Source: Clostridiales bacterium UBA1777 (lineage in GTDB: Bacteria; Bacillota; Clostridia; Oscillospirales; Oscillospiraceae). Taken from it: 13,118 nucleotides of DNA. How positions within the stretch are numbered: the first letter of the stretch is position 1; every line of letters begins with the position of its first letter. Positions 6,669-13,118 of this stretch are shown here, one piece after another. The position numbers were made by a program, and so were the translations under genes. The stretch spans positions 1-13,118 of the forward strand of contig DCGN01000062.1 in NCBI GenBank assembly GCA_002315275.1, in the 5' to 3' direction. The notes beneath the pieces were generated by a model, which saw only the letters and a program-made list of their open reading frames with translations, made no database searches and was not told where the DNA came from.

Positions 6669-6697
6669 AGTATAAGCCCGCTCGGATGCACCGTCAA
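6669..6697 (-). promoter_or_regulatory. Near-consensus sigma-A promoter of the ATC-hydrolase-like gene
   Basis: On the minus strand TTGACG (6692-6697) and TATACT (6669-6674) are each one mismatch from consensus and are separated by exactly 17 bp. The predicted start is about 6662, leaving a leader of about 25 nt that contains the AGGAGGGG ribosome binding site. This is the strongest promoter seen in the window. Confidence 0.82.
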
Positions 6698-6711
6698 GCG
6701 CAGGCTTAACC

Positions 6712-6725
6712 GTTTGTTCACAAAC
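6712..6725. promoter_or_regulatory. Small dyad GTTTGT-TC-ACAAAC in the divergent intergenic region
   Basis: A perfect 6-bp inverted repeat with a 2-bp spacer lies 14 bp upstream of the -35 of the minus-strand promoter, between two divergent transcription units. Its size and placement would suit a dimeric regulator, but a dyad this short can occur by chance and no regulator gene is adjacent. Confidence 0.25.
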
Positions 6726-6808
6726 CGGGCCCTTTCTTTCAGCATCGGTTCAGTTTGCCGTTCTATCATTTCATATACGGCGGGGATATTCCGCTTTAAT
6801 TTGCTGTT

Positions 6809-6814
6809 AGGAGG
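6809..6814 (+). promoter_or_regulatory. AGGAGG ribosome binding site that decides the TTG start of the ABC ATPase
   Basis: A full AGGAGG lies 8 nt before TTG 6823, and no ATG or GTG alternative is compatible with the conserved N-terminus of the ATPase. This supports a TTG start for the first gene of the operon. I could not find a convincing sigma-A promoter upstream of it between 6637 and 6808. Confidence 0.85.
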
Positions 6815-6822
6815 CGTTTCGT

Positions 6823-7779
6823 TTGATTGAAGTAAAACATCTTACGAAGAAGTACGGCGACCATCTCGCCGTTTCGGATCTGTCCTTCACCGTCGAAGAG
6901 GGGCAGATATACGGCTTCTTGGGGCCGAACGGTGCAGGCAAGTCCACCACGATGAACATTATGACCGGCTGTCTCGCGGCCACATCCGGAGAGGTGCTCA
7001 TAGACGGGCACGATATATTTGAGGATGCCGCCGAGGCCAAAAAGCTCATCGGCTATCTGCCCGAGCTTCCCCCTCTGTATGTTGACCGCACCGTGCGGGA
7101 GTATCTGGGCTTTGTCGCAATGGCAAAGGGGCTCAAGGGCGCTGACATCAATGCTGAGACTGCGCGCGTTGCCGAGCTTGCAGGCATTACAGCCGTTCTC
7201 GACAGGCTCATAAAAAACCTCTCCAAGGGCTACCGACAGCGTGTCGGCATTGCGCAGGCCCTTCTCGGTGACCCGAAGGTCATCATCCTCGATGAGCCCA
7301 CAGTCGGCCTTGACCCCAAGCAGATATCCGAGATACGCGAGCTCATCTCATCTCTCGGAAAAGCACATACCGTTATTCTCTCGAGCCACATTCTTTCCGA
7401 GGTTCAGGCCGTATGCACCACCGTCATGATAATCGCGCACGGCAAGCTCGTCGCATGCGACACGCCCGAAAAGCTCGAGTCTCTCTTTGCGGGCAAGACG
7501 ACCGTTGAGCTGACCGCCGAGGCGGATTCCGAGCGCATCGTTGAGATTCTTTCCGAGGTCTCCGGCATAAACGTCACCGCTGTCTCCGGCACAGACGACG
7601 GTCAAAGCAAGGCAAGCATCGAGGTCATAGGCGACAGCGACGTCCGCCGCGATATCTTCTTCGCGTTCACGAAGGCGGGCGTACCCATTATCCGCCTCGA
7701 TACCGCAAAGGCAAGCCTCGAGGATATCTTCCTCGAGCTCACCGACGATTCCGGAGCAAAGGAGGCGAGGGATAAATGA
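6823..7779 (+). CDS. ABC transporter ATP-binding protein (GldA-like, ABC-2 export type)
   Basis: A 318-residue nucleotide-binding subunit. Walker A is GPNGAGKST (34-42), signature LSKGYRQ (133-139), Walker B VIILDEP (153-159) with catalytic E158, D-loop VGLDP, and H-loop histidine H189. The Q-loop region reads GYLPELPPLY, with Glu where many ABC ATPases have Gln, a form typical of GldA/NosF-like exporters. A C-terminal extension of about 100 residues follows the core, as in multidrug/gliding-type ATPases. It starts with TTG behind a full AGGAGG site. Its stop overlaps the permease start as ATGA. With the next three genes it forms one transporter unit; the ATPase would drive the permease from the cytoplasmic face. 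The substrate cannot be read from the sequence. Confidence 0.96.
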   Translation: MIEVKHLTKKYGDHLAVSDLSFTVEEGQIYGFLGPNGAGKSTTMNIMTGCLAATSGEVLIDGHDIFEDAAEAKKLIGYLPELPPLYVDRTVREYLGFVAMAKGLKGADINAETARVAELAGITAVLDRLIKNLSKGYRQRVGIAQALLGDPKVIILDEPTVGLDPKQISEIRELISSLGKAHTVILSSHILSEVQAVCTTVMIIAHGKLVACDTPEKLESLFAGKTTVELTAEADSERIVEILSEVSGINVTAVSGTDDGQSKASIEVIGDSDVRRDIFFAFTKAGVPIIRLDTAKASLEDIFLELTDDSGAKEARDK

Positions 7780-8645
7780 AGGCTGTTTTCAGGCATGAGC
7801 TGACTACCTGCTTCACAACGATGACGGCGTACGTTTTCGCCGCTTTTCTTCTCATTTTCGCGGGTATATATACGATGGCATATAACCTCTCGAATTACTG
7901 CATCGCGAACTTCGAATATGTGCTCAGCGGAATGAGCTTCGTATTCCTGATCATTGTGCCCATCCTCACGATGCGCATCATCTCCGAGGAGCGCAGACAG
8001 AAGACCGATCAGCTTCTCTATTCCCTGCCGATAAAGATGACCGATGTCGTCCTCGGCAAGTATCTTGCGCTCATATGCGTGTTCCTAGTTCCCGTGATCA
8101 TCATCGGCATCACCCCGCTCATTCTCACCAAATTCGGCACAGTCAATCTCAAAACGTCATACAGCGCGCTTATCGGCTTCTTCTTCCTCGGCGCGTCGCT
8201 CATAGCCGTCGGCGTATTTATCTCGTCCGTCACGGAGAATCAGGCTGTTGCCGCGGGGCTTTGCTTCGTGGTGCTGCTTTTGAACTATTTTCTTGACAGT
8301 CTCTCCGGTCTTATCACGGGTTCGTCCTTCGGTTCGCTCATGGCTTTCACCGCGGCAGTTGTATTAGTTGGGCTTATCATCTATCTGATGACCAAAAACG
8401 GCATCGCCGCAGCGTTTGTCGCCCTCGCCATCGAGGCCGTGCTCCTCATTCTCTTCGGCATCGACAGCGCATCCTTCTCCGGCATCATCCCCGACGTGAT
8501 GGAAAAGCTGTCCCTCTTTGCCCGCTTTGAGGTGTTCGTCAACGGCATATTCGATCTCACCGCGATAGTATTCTACGCAACCGTTGCGGGCATATTTCTG
8601 TTCCTCAGCGTACAGTCCATGGAGAAGCGGAGGTGGAGCGAATGA
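7776..8645 (+). CDS. ABC-2 type permease (GldF-like)
   Basis: This 289-residue integral membrane protein has about six hydrophobic segments (near residues 18-38, 52-70, 95-115, 130-152, 163-183 and onward, with a final one near 260-280). After the second TM comes the motif MRIISEERRQKTDQLLYSLP, the charged cytoplasmic segment characteristic of ABC-2/GldF permeases. The ATG is in an ATGA overlap with the ATPase gene, with GGAGG about 10 nt upstream. Its own stop overlaps the next start in the same way, so stoichiometric, coupled translation is likely. It would form the membrane channel with the GldA-like ATPase. Annotation as an exporter rests on family resemblance. Confidence 0.93.
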   Translation: MKAVFRHELTTCFTTMTAYVFAAFLLIFAGIYTMAYNLSNYCIANFEYVLSGMSFVFLIIVPILTMRIISEERRQKTDQLLYSLPIKMTDVVLGKYLALICVFLVPVIIIGITPLILTKFGTVNLKTSYSALIGFFFLGASLIAVGVFISSVTENQAVAAGLCFVVLLLNYFLDSLSGLITGSSFGSLMAFTAAVVLVGLIIYLMTKNGIAAAFVALAIEAVLLILFGIDSASFSGIIPDVMEKLSLFARFEVFVNGIFDLTAIVFYATVAGIFLFLSVQSMEKRRWSE

Positions 8646-10090
8646 AAAAAATCGTGAAAAATCTGAATATCAAGGCACTGTTCACCTCCCGCTCCTTCAG
8701 AGTCGGCGGTTACAGCGTAGCGGCGGCCGCGATAGTGATCGCGATAGCAGTCGTTGCCAATATTCTCGTAGGTGCTCTGCCGTCAAGCTATACAAAGTAT
8801 GACACCACCTCGAATCAGATGTACTCCGTCTCCGCGCAGACAAAGAAAATGGTCTCCGCGCTTGAGAAGGATGTCACGGTCTATTGGATAGTACAGTCCG
8901 GCACCGAGGACAGCACTCTTGAGGTCCTTCTCGACAGATACGATTCTCTCAGCGCCAAGCTCACCGTTATAAAGAAGGATCCCGACGTCTATCCCACGTT
9001 CCTCTCGAATTACGGCGTGACAGACGTATACACCAACAGCCTTCTCGTAGAATGCGGCGACAGATACCGCTACATCGACAACTCGGATATCTTCGAGATG
9101 GACATGATGGCCTATTACTATTACGGCTCTACCGACACCGACTTTGACGGCGAAAACGAACTTACCTCCGCAATAAGCTTCGTAACCAGCGATGATCTGC
9201 CCACAATGTACATCCTTACCGGACACGGCGAGACAAAGCTTTCCGACACGTTCTCCTCTGCCGTCAGCGCGGACAATATAGATACCGCCGAGCTCTCTCT
9301 TCTGACGGAGGATGCCGTGCCCGAGGATGCCGACGCGCTTCTCATCTGCGCCCCGGAGAGCGACATTTCCGAGGATGAGGCCGCTAAGATACGCGAATAT
9401 CTCTCCTCCGGCGGCAAGCTCATGCTTCTCACCAATCTCCCCGAGGACGGTTCTCTCGATGTGCTGTGCTCCGTCATGGCGGATTACGGCGTGACGGCCG
9501 AGGACGGCCTCGTCATCGAGGGCAACAGAAATTATTATGTTCAGGGCTACCCGATCTACATTCTCCCCGAGGAGATATCTCACGATATAACCGACCCCCT
9601 CATTGATGACGGCTACTACGTGGTCACCCCCGTTGCTCAGGGTCTGAAGATCGCGGACACTCTTCCCGACGGTGTAACCGTTGACGAGCTTCTGAGCACC
9701 ACCGATTCCTCCTTCTCCAAGTCTGACGGATATGACCTGCAGACCTACGATAAAGAGGACGGCGATGTTGACGGCCCGTTCTCCGTTGCGGTAGCTGTCA
9801 CGGATGAAAATACGGGTGCGCAGGCAGTATGGATCTCTACCTCCGGAATACTCGACGACACCATGAACTCTCTCGTATCCGGCGGCAACGAGGACTTCTT
9901 CCTCAACGCGATCAACTGGATGTGCGAGCGCGAAGACAGCATCTCCATCCGAGCGAAGACGGCGGAGTATGAATATCTTACCGTCAGCTCCGGTCAGTCA
10001 AGCGTTTATGCGCTTGTGCTCATAGGTGTTCTGCCTATAGCGTGCATGGCCTGCGGCCTTGTGATATGGATAAGGAGGAAGCGCAGATGA
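8642..10090 (+). CDS. GldG-like ABC transporter auxiliary protein
   Basis: This 482-residue protein is anchored by an N-terminal TM (about 24-46, VAAAAIVIAIAVVANILVGA) and a C-terminal TM before the terminal IRRKRR. A large extracytoplasmic domain lies between them. The core contains MYILTGHGE (189-197), the recognisable motif of GldG/ABC-transporter-auxiliary proteins, and is rich in Asp/Glu/Ser. In Flavobacterium GldG works with GldA and GldF, but homologues are common in non-gliding bacteria, where the role is unclear. ATG 8642 is chosen: it forms an ATGA overlap with the permease stop and has GGAGG 8 nt upstream. An in-frame GTG at 8633 would precede it by three codons without a proper site. 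It likely forms an extracytoplasmic part of the transporter with the DUF4340 protein. Confidence 0.9.
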   Translation: MKKIVKNLNIKALFTSRSFRVGGYSVAAAAIVIAIAVVANILVGALPSSYTKYDTTSNQMYSVSAQTKKMVSALEKDVTVYWIVQSGTEDSTLEVLLDRYDSLSAKLTVIKKDPDVYPTFLSNYGVTDVYTNSLLVECGDRYRYIDNSDIFEMDMMAYYYYGSTDTDFDGENELTSAISFVTSDDLPTMYILTGHGETKLSDTFSSAVSADNIDTAELSLLTEDAVPEDADALLICAPESDISEDEAAKIREYLSSGGKLMLLTNLPEDGSLDVLCSVMADYGVTAEDGLVIEGNRNYYVQGYPIYILPEEISHDITDPLIDDGYYVVTPVAQGLKIADTLPDGVTVDELLSTTDSSFSKSDGYDLQTYDKEDGDVDGPFSVAVAVTDENTGAQAVWISTSGILDDTMNSLVSGGNEDFFLNAINWMCEREDSISIRAKTAEYEYLTVSSGQSSVYALVLIGVLPIACMACGLVIWIRRKRR

Positions 10091-11460
10091 AACGCGGCAA
10101 AAAGCTTCTTATATTGCTCCTTGCCCTTGCGGTACTCGGCGGCGGTGCTTTTGCCGCAGGCAAGCTGTCCGACAAGATAGATGATGACGGCGAAAGCGAG
10201 ACCGTGCTCTTCTCCGTCGATGCCGATGCCGTCACCGATCTGAGCTGGACGTACGAGGGCAGCAAGCTTGCCCTCACCCGTTCGGGAGATGAGTGGAGCT
10301 ACAAATACGACTCCGAATTCCCGCTTGACACGGCGCAGGCAGACTCCATTATTTCCGCTGTCTCCGAAATACACTCTCACCGCACCATTGAAGGAGTTGA
10401 GGATCTCAGCGAGTACGGGCTTGACGAGCCTCTGGTCGACCTCACCGTCACGGCGGGCGACGAATTTTCGCTCAGCATCGGCACGGAAAACGCGACCGGC
10501 GGCTACCGCTACGCCTCTGTCGGCGACGGGAACGTATACCTTATAGAAAGCGGCATCTTCGACAGCTTCGATATCGGCCTATATGACCTCGTTGCAAAAG
10601 AAGAGATACCCTCAATGACCGATATCACGAAATTCACCGTGGATGCCGAAACGCAGAGCCTCGATCTGCGCTATATTCCCGACAGCGGTCTGGCCTACAG
10701 CGATGAATACGTATGGTTCCTCACAAACGGCGATGAGTACACCGCACTTGATACCGAGGCCGTCAATACGCTCACGGGCAGCATAACCGGCCTTACATGG
10801 ATGTCCTGCGTTGACTACAACGCCGACGATCTCAGCGAATACGGGCTTGACGCTCCGAGCGCCATAGTAACCGTATACTATACCGACGACGCGGACGATG
10901 CCGAGCATTTCACGCTTTGCATCGGCGCATACAGCGCAAACGGCTGCTACGCATGCATAGACGGGTCAAGCATGGTATATGAGATCGATTCCTCCGTGTG
11001 CGATGCGCTTCTCTACACGGGGCTTGACGAGCTTAAGCCTAACGACGTTATCAAGATAGACCTGCTCAGCACGGCAAGCATTGATCTTTCGATCGGCGAC
11101 AGCAAATGGAAGATATCCCGCACCACGGAAACTGCATCGGATTCCGACGGCAACGAGTATGACGAGACCGTCTATACCTGCGCGGGCGAGACTGTCGACA
11201 CGGACGCGTTTGAGGATGCGCTCTACGAGCTGAGCATGCTCACGCCGAACAGCCGCGCAGACGGCATCACACCCGAGCGCGATGAAATGATGCGCCTCAC
11301 TGTTCACACCTCCAAGGCCGACTGGCCCGAGGTATCGCTCGTATTCTACGAATATGACAGCACCGAGTGCCTCGCCGTCCTGAACGGTGACACGACCACT
11401 CTCGTTTCGAGAGACTCCGTGACCGCGATAATCACGGCATTGAAAGATACCCTCGCATAA
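10087..11460 (+). CDS. DUF4340 domain-containing membrane-anchored protein
   Basis: A 457-residue protein with a basic N-terminus and one TM/uncleaved signal segment (about 6-25, LLILLLALAVLGGGAFAAG). A long acidic extracytoplasmic region follows. It is recognisable as DUF4340, a partner of GldG-like proteins, by the repeated DLSEYGLDxP motif at 106-115 and 248-257. Each copy is followed by a beta-rich unit with a G-x-Y-A/C pattern and a VYLI/VYEI strand, so the protein is an internal tandem duplication. ATG 10087 is in an ATGA overlap with the GldG-like gene and has AAGGAGG 8 nt upstream. The earlier in-frame ATG at 10042 lies inside the previous gene and is rejected. No lipobox cysteine is seen. 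The function is unknown; the operon position implies a structural or substrate-handling role in the ABC complex. Confidence 0.9.
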   Translation: MKRGKKLLILLLALAVLGGGAFAAGKLSDKIDDDGESETVLFSVDADAVTDLSWTYEGSKLALTRSGDEWSYKYDSEFPLDTAQADSIISAVSEIHSHRTIEGVEDLSEYGLDEPLVDLTVTAGDEFSLSIGTENATGGYRYASVGDGNVYLIESGIFDSFDIGLYDLVAKEEIPSMTDITKFTVDAETQSLDLRYIPDSGLAYSDEYVWFLTNGDEYTALDTEAVNTLTGSITGLTWMSCVDYNADDLSEYGLDAPSAIVTVYYTDDADDAEHFTLCIGAYSANGCYACIDGSSMVYEIDSSVCDALLYTGLDELKPNDVIKIDLLSTASIDLSIGDSKWKISRTTETASDSDGNEYDETVYTCAGETVDTDAFEDALYELSMLTPNSRADGITPERDEMMRLTVHTSKADWPEVSLVFYEYDSTECLAVLNGDTTTLVSRDSVTAIITALKDTLA

Positions 11461-11461
11461 C

Positions 11462-11497
11462 AGGCAAGCGGGACTTCGAAAGAAGCCCCGCTTGCCT
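11462..11497 (+). terminator. Terminator of the ABC operon, between convergent genes
   Basis: A long hairpin begins just after the DUF4340 stop. The outer stem GGCAAGCGGG/CCCGCTTGCC (11463-11472 with 11487-11496) continues, after one A-C mismatch, into CTTC/GAAG with a GAAA loop. The T-rich tract on the plus strand is short and interrupted. The hairpin lies only 12 bp from the end of the convergent GH36 gene, so it may insulate both units. Confidence 0.75.
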
Positions 11498-11508
11498 TGT
11501 ATTTGAAC

Positions 11509-13089
11509 TTATTTCACGCCTTTGACCTCAAGATTTTCCGATTTTCCGTCAAGCAAGAAGTTGACCGACAGTCCGTTATCGGCATTAACTTTTATATTCT
11601 CCGCATCTTTCAGCTTCTGCATCCTCGCGTATTCCGCCCTTGCCGCTTCGGAATACTCTGCCATATTGTCCGAGCAGAGCACGATGCCGCCGAAGAGCGC
11701 GTTCACCTCGCAGAGTGTCTTCTTCTGCTCCGCCGACAGCCTAATGTTGTCATCTCTGAGGAAGAACACATCCGGGTCGCTCAGAAAAGCGCGGTCGTTC
11801 AGCTGTCTGCGGAAGATGCTGTTGCCTATCGCCTGCTTCGTGCTCACGCGCTCGCGGTTTGCGATGCGCATGATGATATTGTTGTTCCAGTCAAGGCCGA
11901 CGTCGCAGCTTATTCTGCAGTAGTCGACAAGTCCGAACGCGGGCATCAGCGGTACGCCGCAGCCGAGAATCAGCTTGTCTCCGCACAGCTTTCGCAGAAG
12001 CTCCATAGCGCGTATCATTCTGCCGCCTCTTGTCTCCGTTTTGCTTCCGAACGGCGCGGCGGCGTACAGGAAGTCGAGCTTCACGAGGTCAAAGCCCCAC
12101 TCGTCAAGCACTCTGGAAAAGACCTTTCCGAGATAGTCTATGACCTCGGGGTTGTCAATGTCCAGCGCCCAGAAGCCGCCCCAGTTGCACCCGCAGTACC
12201 ACGGCTTCCCGTCGGGCTTCAAAAGCCAGTCGGGATGCTCGGTCATCACCCTTGAGCCCTTCTGGCACACGAAGGGCGCGAGCCAAAGCCCCGCGAGCAT
12301 GCCCTTTTCGTGTATCTTATCCGCCGCGTCCTTCATGCCGAGCGGGAATTTATTATCATCGGCCTCAAGCCAGTCACCGACGAACGGCTCCCAGCCATCA
12401 TCTATCTGGAAGAGGTCACCCTTATCGAGCATTTCCACGCAGCCCGCGAGATCGGCCTCTATGCTCTGCGCGCTGATATTCTGATAGCGGTTATACCAGC
12501 TCGAATAGCCCTTGAGCCGCTTATCCGTGCGCGGCTTTACGCCCATCGCGGCAAACCACGCGTCGAAAACCTCGTCCTCCGTGCCCTCGGCAAAGATGAG
12601 GTCGAACGCCGCGTACTCGCCTGCGCAGCTTATTCCCGCGCAGTCGCGCTCTATTGTGAGCACGCCCGTGCCCGCGTCAAAGCGAAAGCCGGTATATCCG
12701 GGGCGTTCATCAAGCGAGCCGATCAATCTGAAATTCCCGCCGTTTCTGAAATAGCAGTAGCTCCAGCCGTGAGTAACACCTTTTTTGTTCGGGTACTCGG
12801 TGAAGAAATAATCACCGTAGCGGTCAATGCCGAAATGGCGGATAAGCGCCTTCGGCACGTGCGGTATTCCGCGGATCCTTCCGTCTTTCTCCCGTTCGGG
12901 GCAGTACGTCCACGTCTGATAACCGTTCATGAATATCTTTTCGCCGTCCGCAAGCTTGATGTTCATGGAGGCGGTCATCTTTTTTATCTTGCCCTCGGGC
13001 AGCACGGGGTGTATACGCACTATTCCGTCTGTCCCGGCATTTCCTCTTATTTCTTCTCCGGAGTCGAGTTTTATCAGATATTCAAGCAT
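11509..13089 (-). CDS. GH36 alpha-galactosidase (short cytoplasmic form)
   Basis: A 526-residue glycoside hydrolase of clan GH-D, predicted to release alpha-1,6-linked galactose from melibiose/raffinose-type sugars by a retaining mechanism. Visible family blocks in order: FMNGYQTW near residue 53; LFQIDDGWEPFVGDW; KIHEKGMLAGLWLAPF; WALDIDNPEV; VKLDFLYAA, with D339 the predicted nucleophile; and CRISCDVGLDW, with D396 the predicted acid/base. The 57-residue spacing and overall size resemble the short Thermotoga maritima GalA (about 550 residues; D327/D387) rather than the roughly 700-residue Firmicutes enzymes. There is no signal peptide, so substrate must be imported. The ATG follows GGAG by 8 nt. 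The gene is convergent with the ABC operon, which is export-type and is not its sugar importer. Anything upstream is beyond the window. Confidence 0.92.
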   Translation of the reverse strand: MLEYLIKLDSGEEIRGNAGTDGIVRIHPVLPEGKIKKMTASMNIKLADGEKIFMNGYQTWTYCPEREKDGRIRGIPHVPKALIRHFGIDRYGDYFFTEYPNKKGVTHGWSYCYFRNGGNFRLIGSLDERPGYTGFRFDAGTGVLTIERDCAGISCAGEYAAFDLIFAEGTEDEVFDAWFAAMGVKPRTDKRLKGYSSWYNRYQNISAQSIEADLAGCVEMLDKGDLFQIDDGWEPFVGDWLEADDNKFPLGMKDAADKIHEKGMLAGLWLAPFVCQKGSRVMTEHPDWLLKPDGKPWYCGCNWGGFWALDIDNPEVIDYLGKVFSRVLDEWGFDLVKLDFLYAAAPFGSKTETRGGRMIRAMELLRKLCGDKLILGCGVPLMPAFGLVDYCRISCDVGLDWNNNIIMRIANRERVSTKQAIGNSIFRRQLNDRAFLSDPDVFFLRDDNIRLSAEQKKTLCEVNALFGGIVLCSDNMAEYSEAARAEYARMQKLKDAENIKVNADNGLSVNFLLDGKSENLEVKGVK

Positions 13090-13118
13090 GTCCCTGTCTC
13101 CTGTCTTATAACAAATTC

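Noticed and set aside
8633..8641. GTG start for the GldG-like protein three codons upstream
   Set aside because: It falls within the region between the GGAGG site and ATG 8642, which shows the same ATGA coupling as the other operon junctions.
8783..9583. 266-codon minus-strand frame opposite the GldG-like gene
   Set aside because: It is antisense to a tightly coupled operon gene, without a ribosome binding site or family resemblance.
10042..10086. Upstream ATG that would lengthen the DUF4340 protein by 15 residues
   Set aside because: It lies inside the GldG-like gene without a binding site. ATG 10087 has AAGGAGG at 8 nt, an ATGA overlap, and gives a proper basic/hydrophobic N-terminus.
11497..12255. 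252-codon plus-strand frame opposite the GH36 gene
   Set aside because: It begins inside the ABC operon terminator hairpin, lies antisense to conserved GH36 blocks, and has no recognisable domain.
1..13118. Mobile element, CRISPR array, tRNA or rRNA
   Set aside because: No spaced direct repeats, transposase/integrase motifs, cloverleaf or ribosomal sequence were seen on either strand. The only tandem repeat is the short heptamer at 329-349.

Overview
The window looks like a chromosomal segment of a moderately GC-rich member of the Clostridia, probably a gut Oscillospiraceae-like lineage. This placement is inferred from strong AGGAGG-type ribosome binding sites, sigma-A-like promoters, the SpoIIE/RsbU-type phosphatase, the ATC-hydrolase-like protein and the Gld-type ABC operon; no rRNA or marker phylogeny is available. 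Eleven sequence-supported genes tile nearly the whole window, and no gap exceeds about 190 bp. I see no CRISPR array, tRNA, rRNA, insertion sequence, integrase or phage gene.

Region 1 (1-3256, minus strand) is a partner-switching signalling module. A large membrane receptor carries a LytS-type 5TM region, an extracellular sensor, HAMP, a PP2C/SpoIIE phosphatase and an RsbW-like ATPase/kinase in one chain. It is followed by a STAS anti-anti-sigma factor that runs off the left edge. Region 2 (3265-4858, minus) is an ECF sigma factor and its overlapping single-pass membrane anti-sigma factor. It has a plausible autoregulatory ECF-type promoter and an intrinsic terminator. Region 3 (4874-6135, plus) is a monocistronic dxr gene of the MEP isoprenoid pathway, with a good sigma-A promoter and a GC-rich terminator. 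Its promoter is back to back with the ECF promoter.

Region 4 (6136-6697, minus) is a small ATC-hydrolase-like enzyme with a near-consensus promoter. A terminator-like hairpin lies antisense inside its first codons. Region 5 (6809-11497, plus) is a four-gene ABC operon: ATPase, ABC-2 permease, GldG-like auxiliary protein and DUF4340 protein. All three junctions are ATGA stop/start overlaps, and the operon ends in a strong hairpin. Region 6 (11509-13089, minus) is a short cytoplasmic GH36 alpha-galactosidase convergent on that operon.

The left half is thus regulatory and envelope-oriented: two sigma-control circuits plus isoprenoid supply. The right half is an export or envelope-remodelling ABC complex of unknown substrate beside a sugar hydrolase. 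No single unprecedented system stands out. The most interesting items are the opposing phosphatase and kinase fused in one receptor, the antisense terminator-like hairpin, the divergent ECF/dxr promoter pair, and the heptamer repeat on the phosphatase stop codon.
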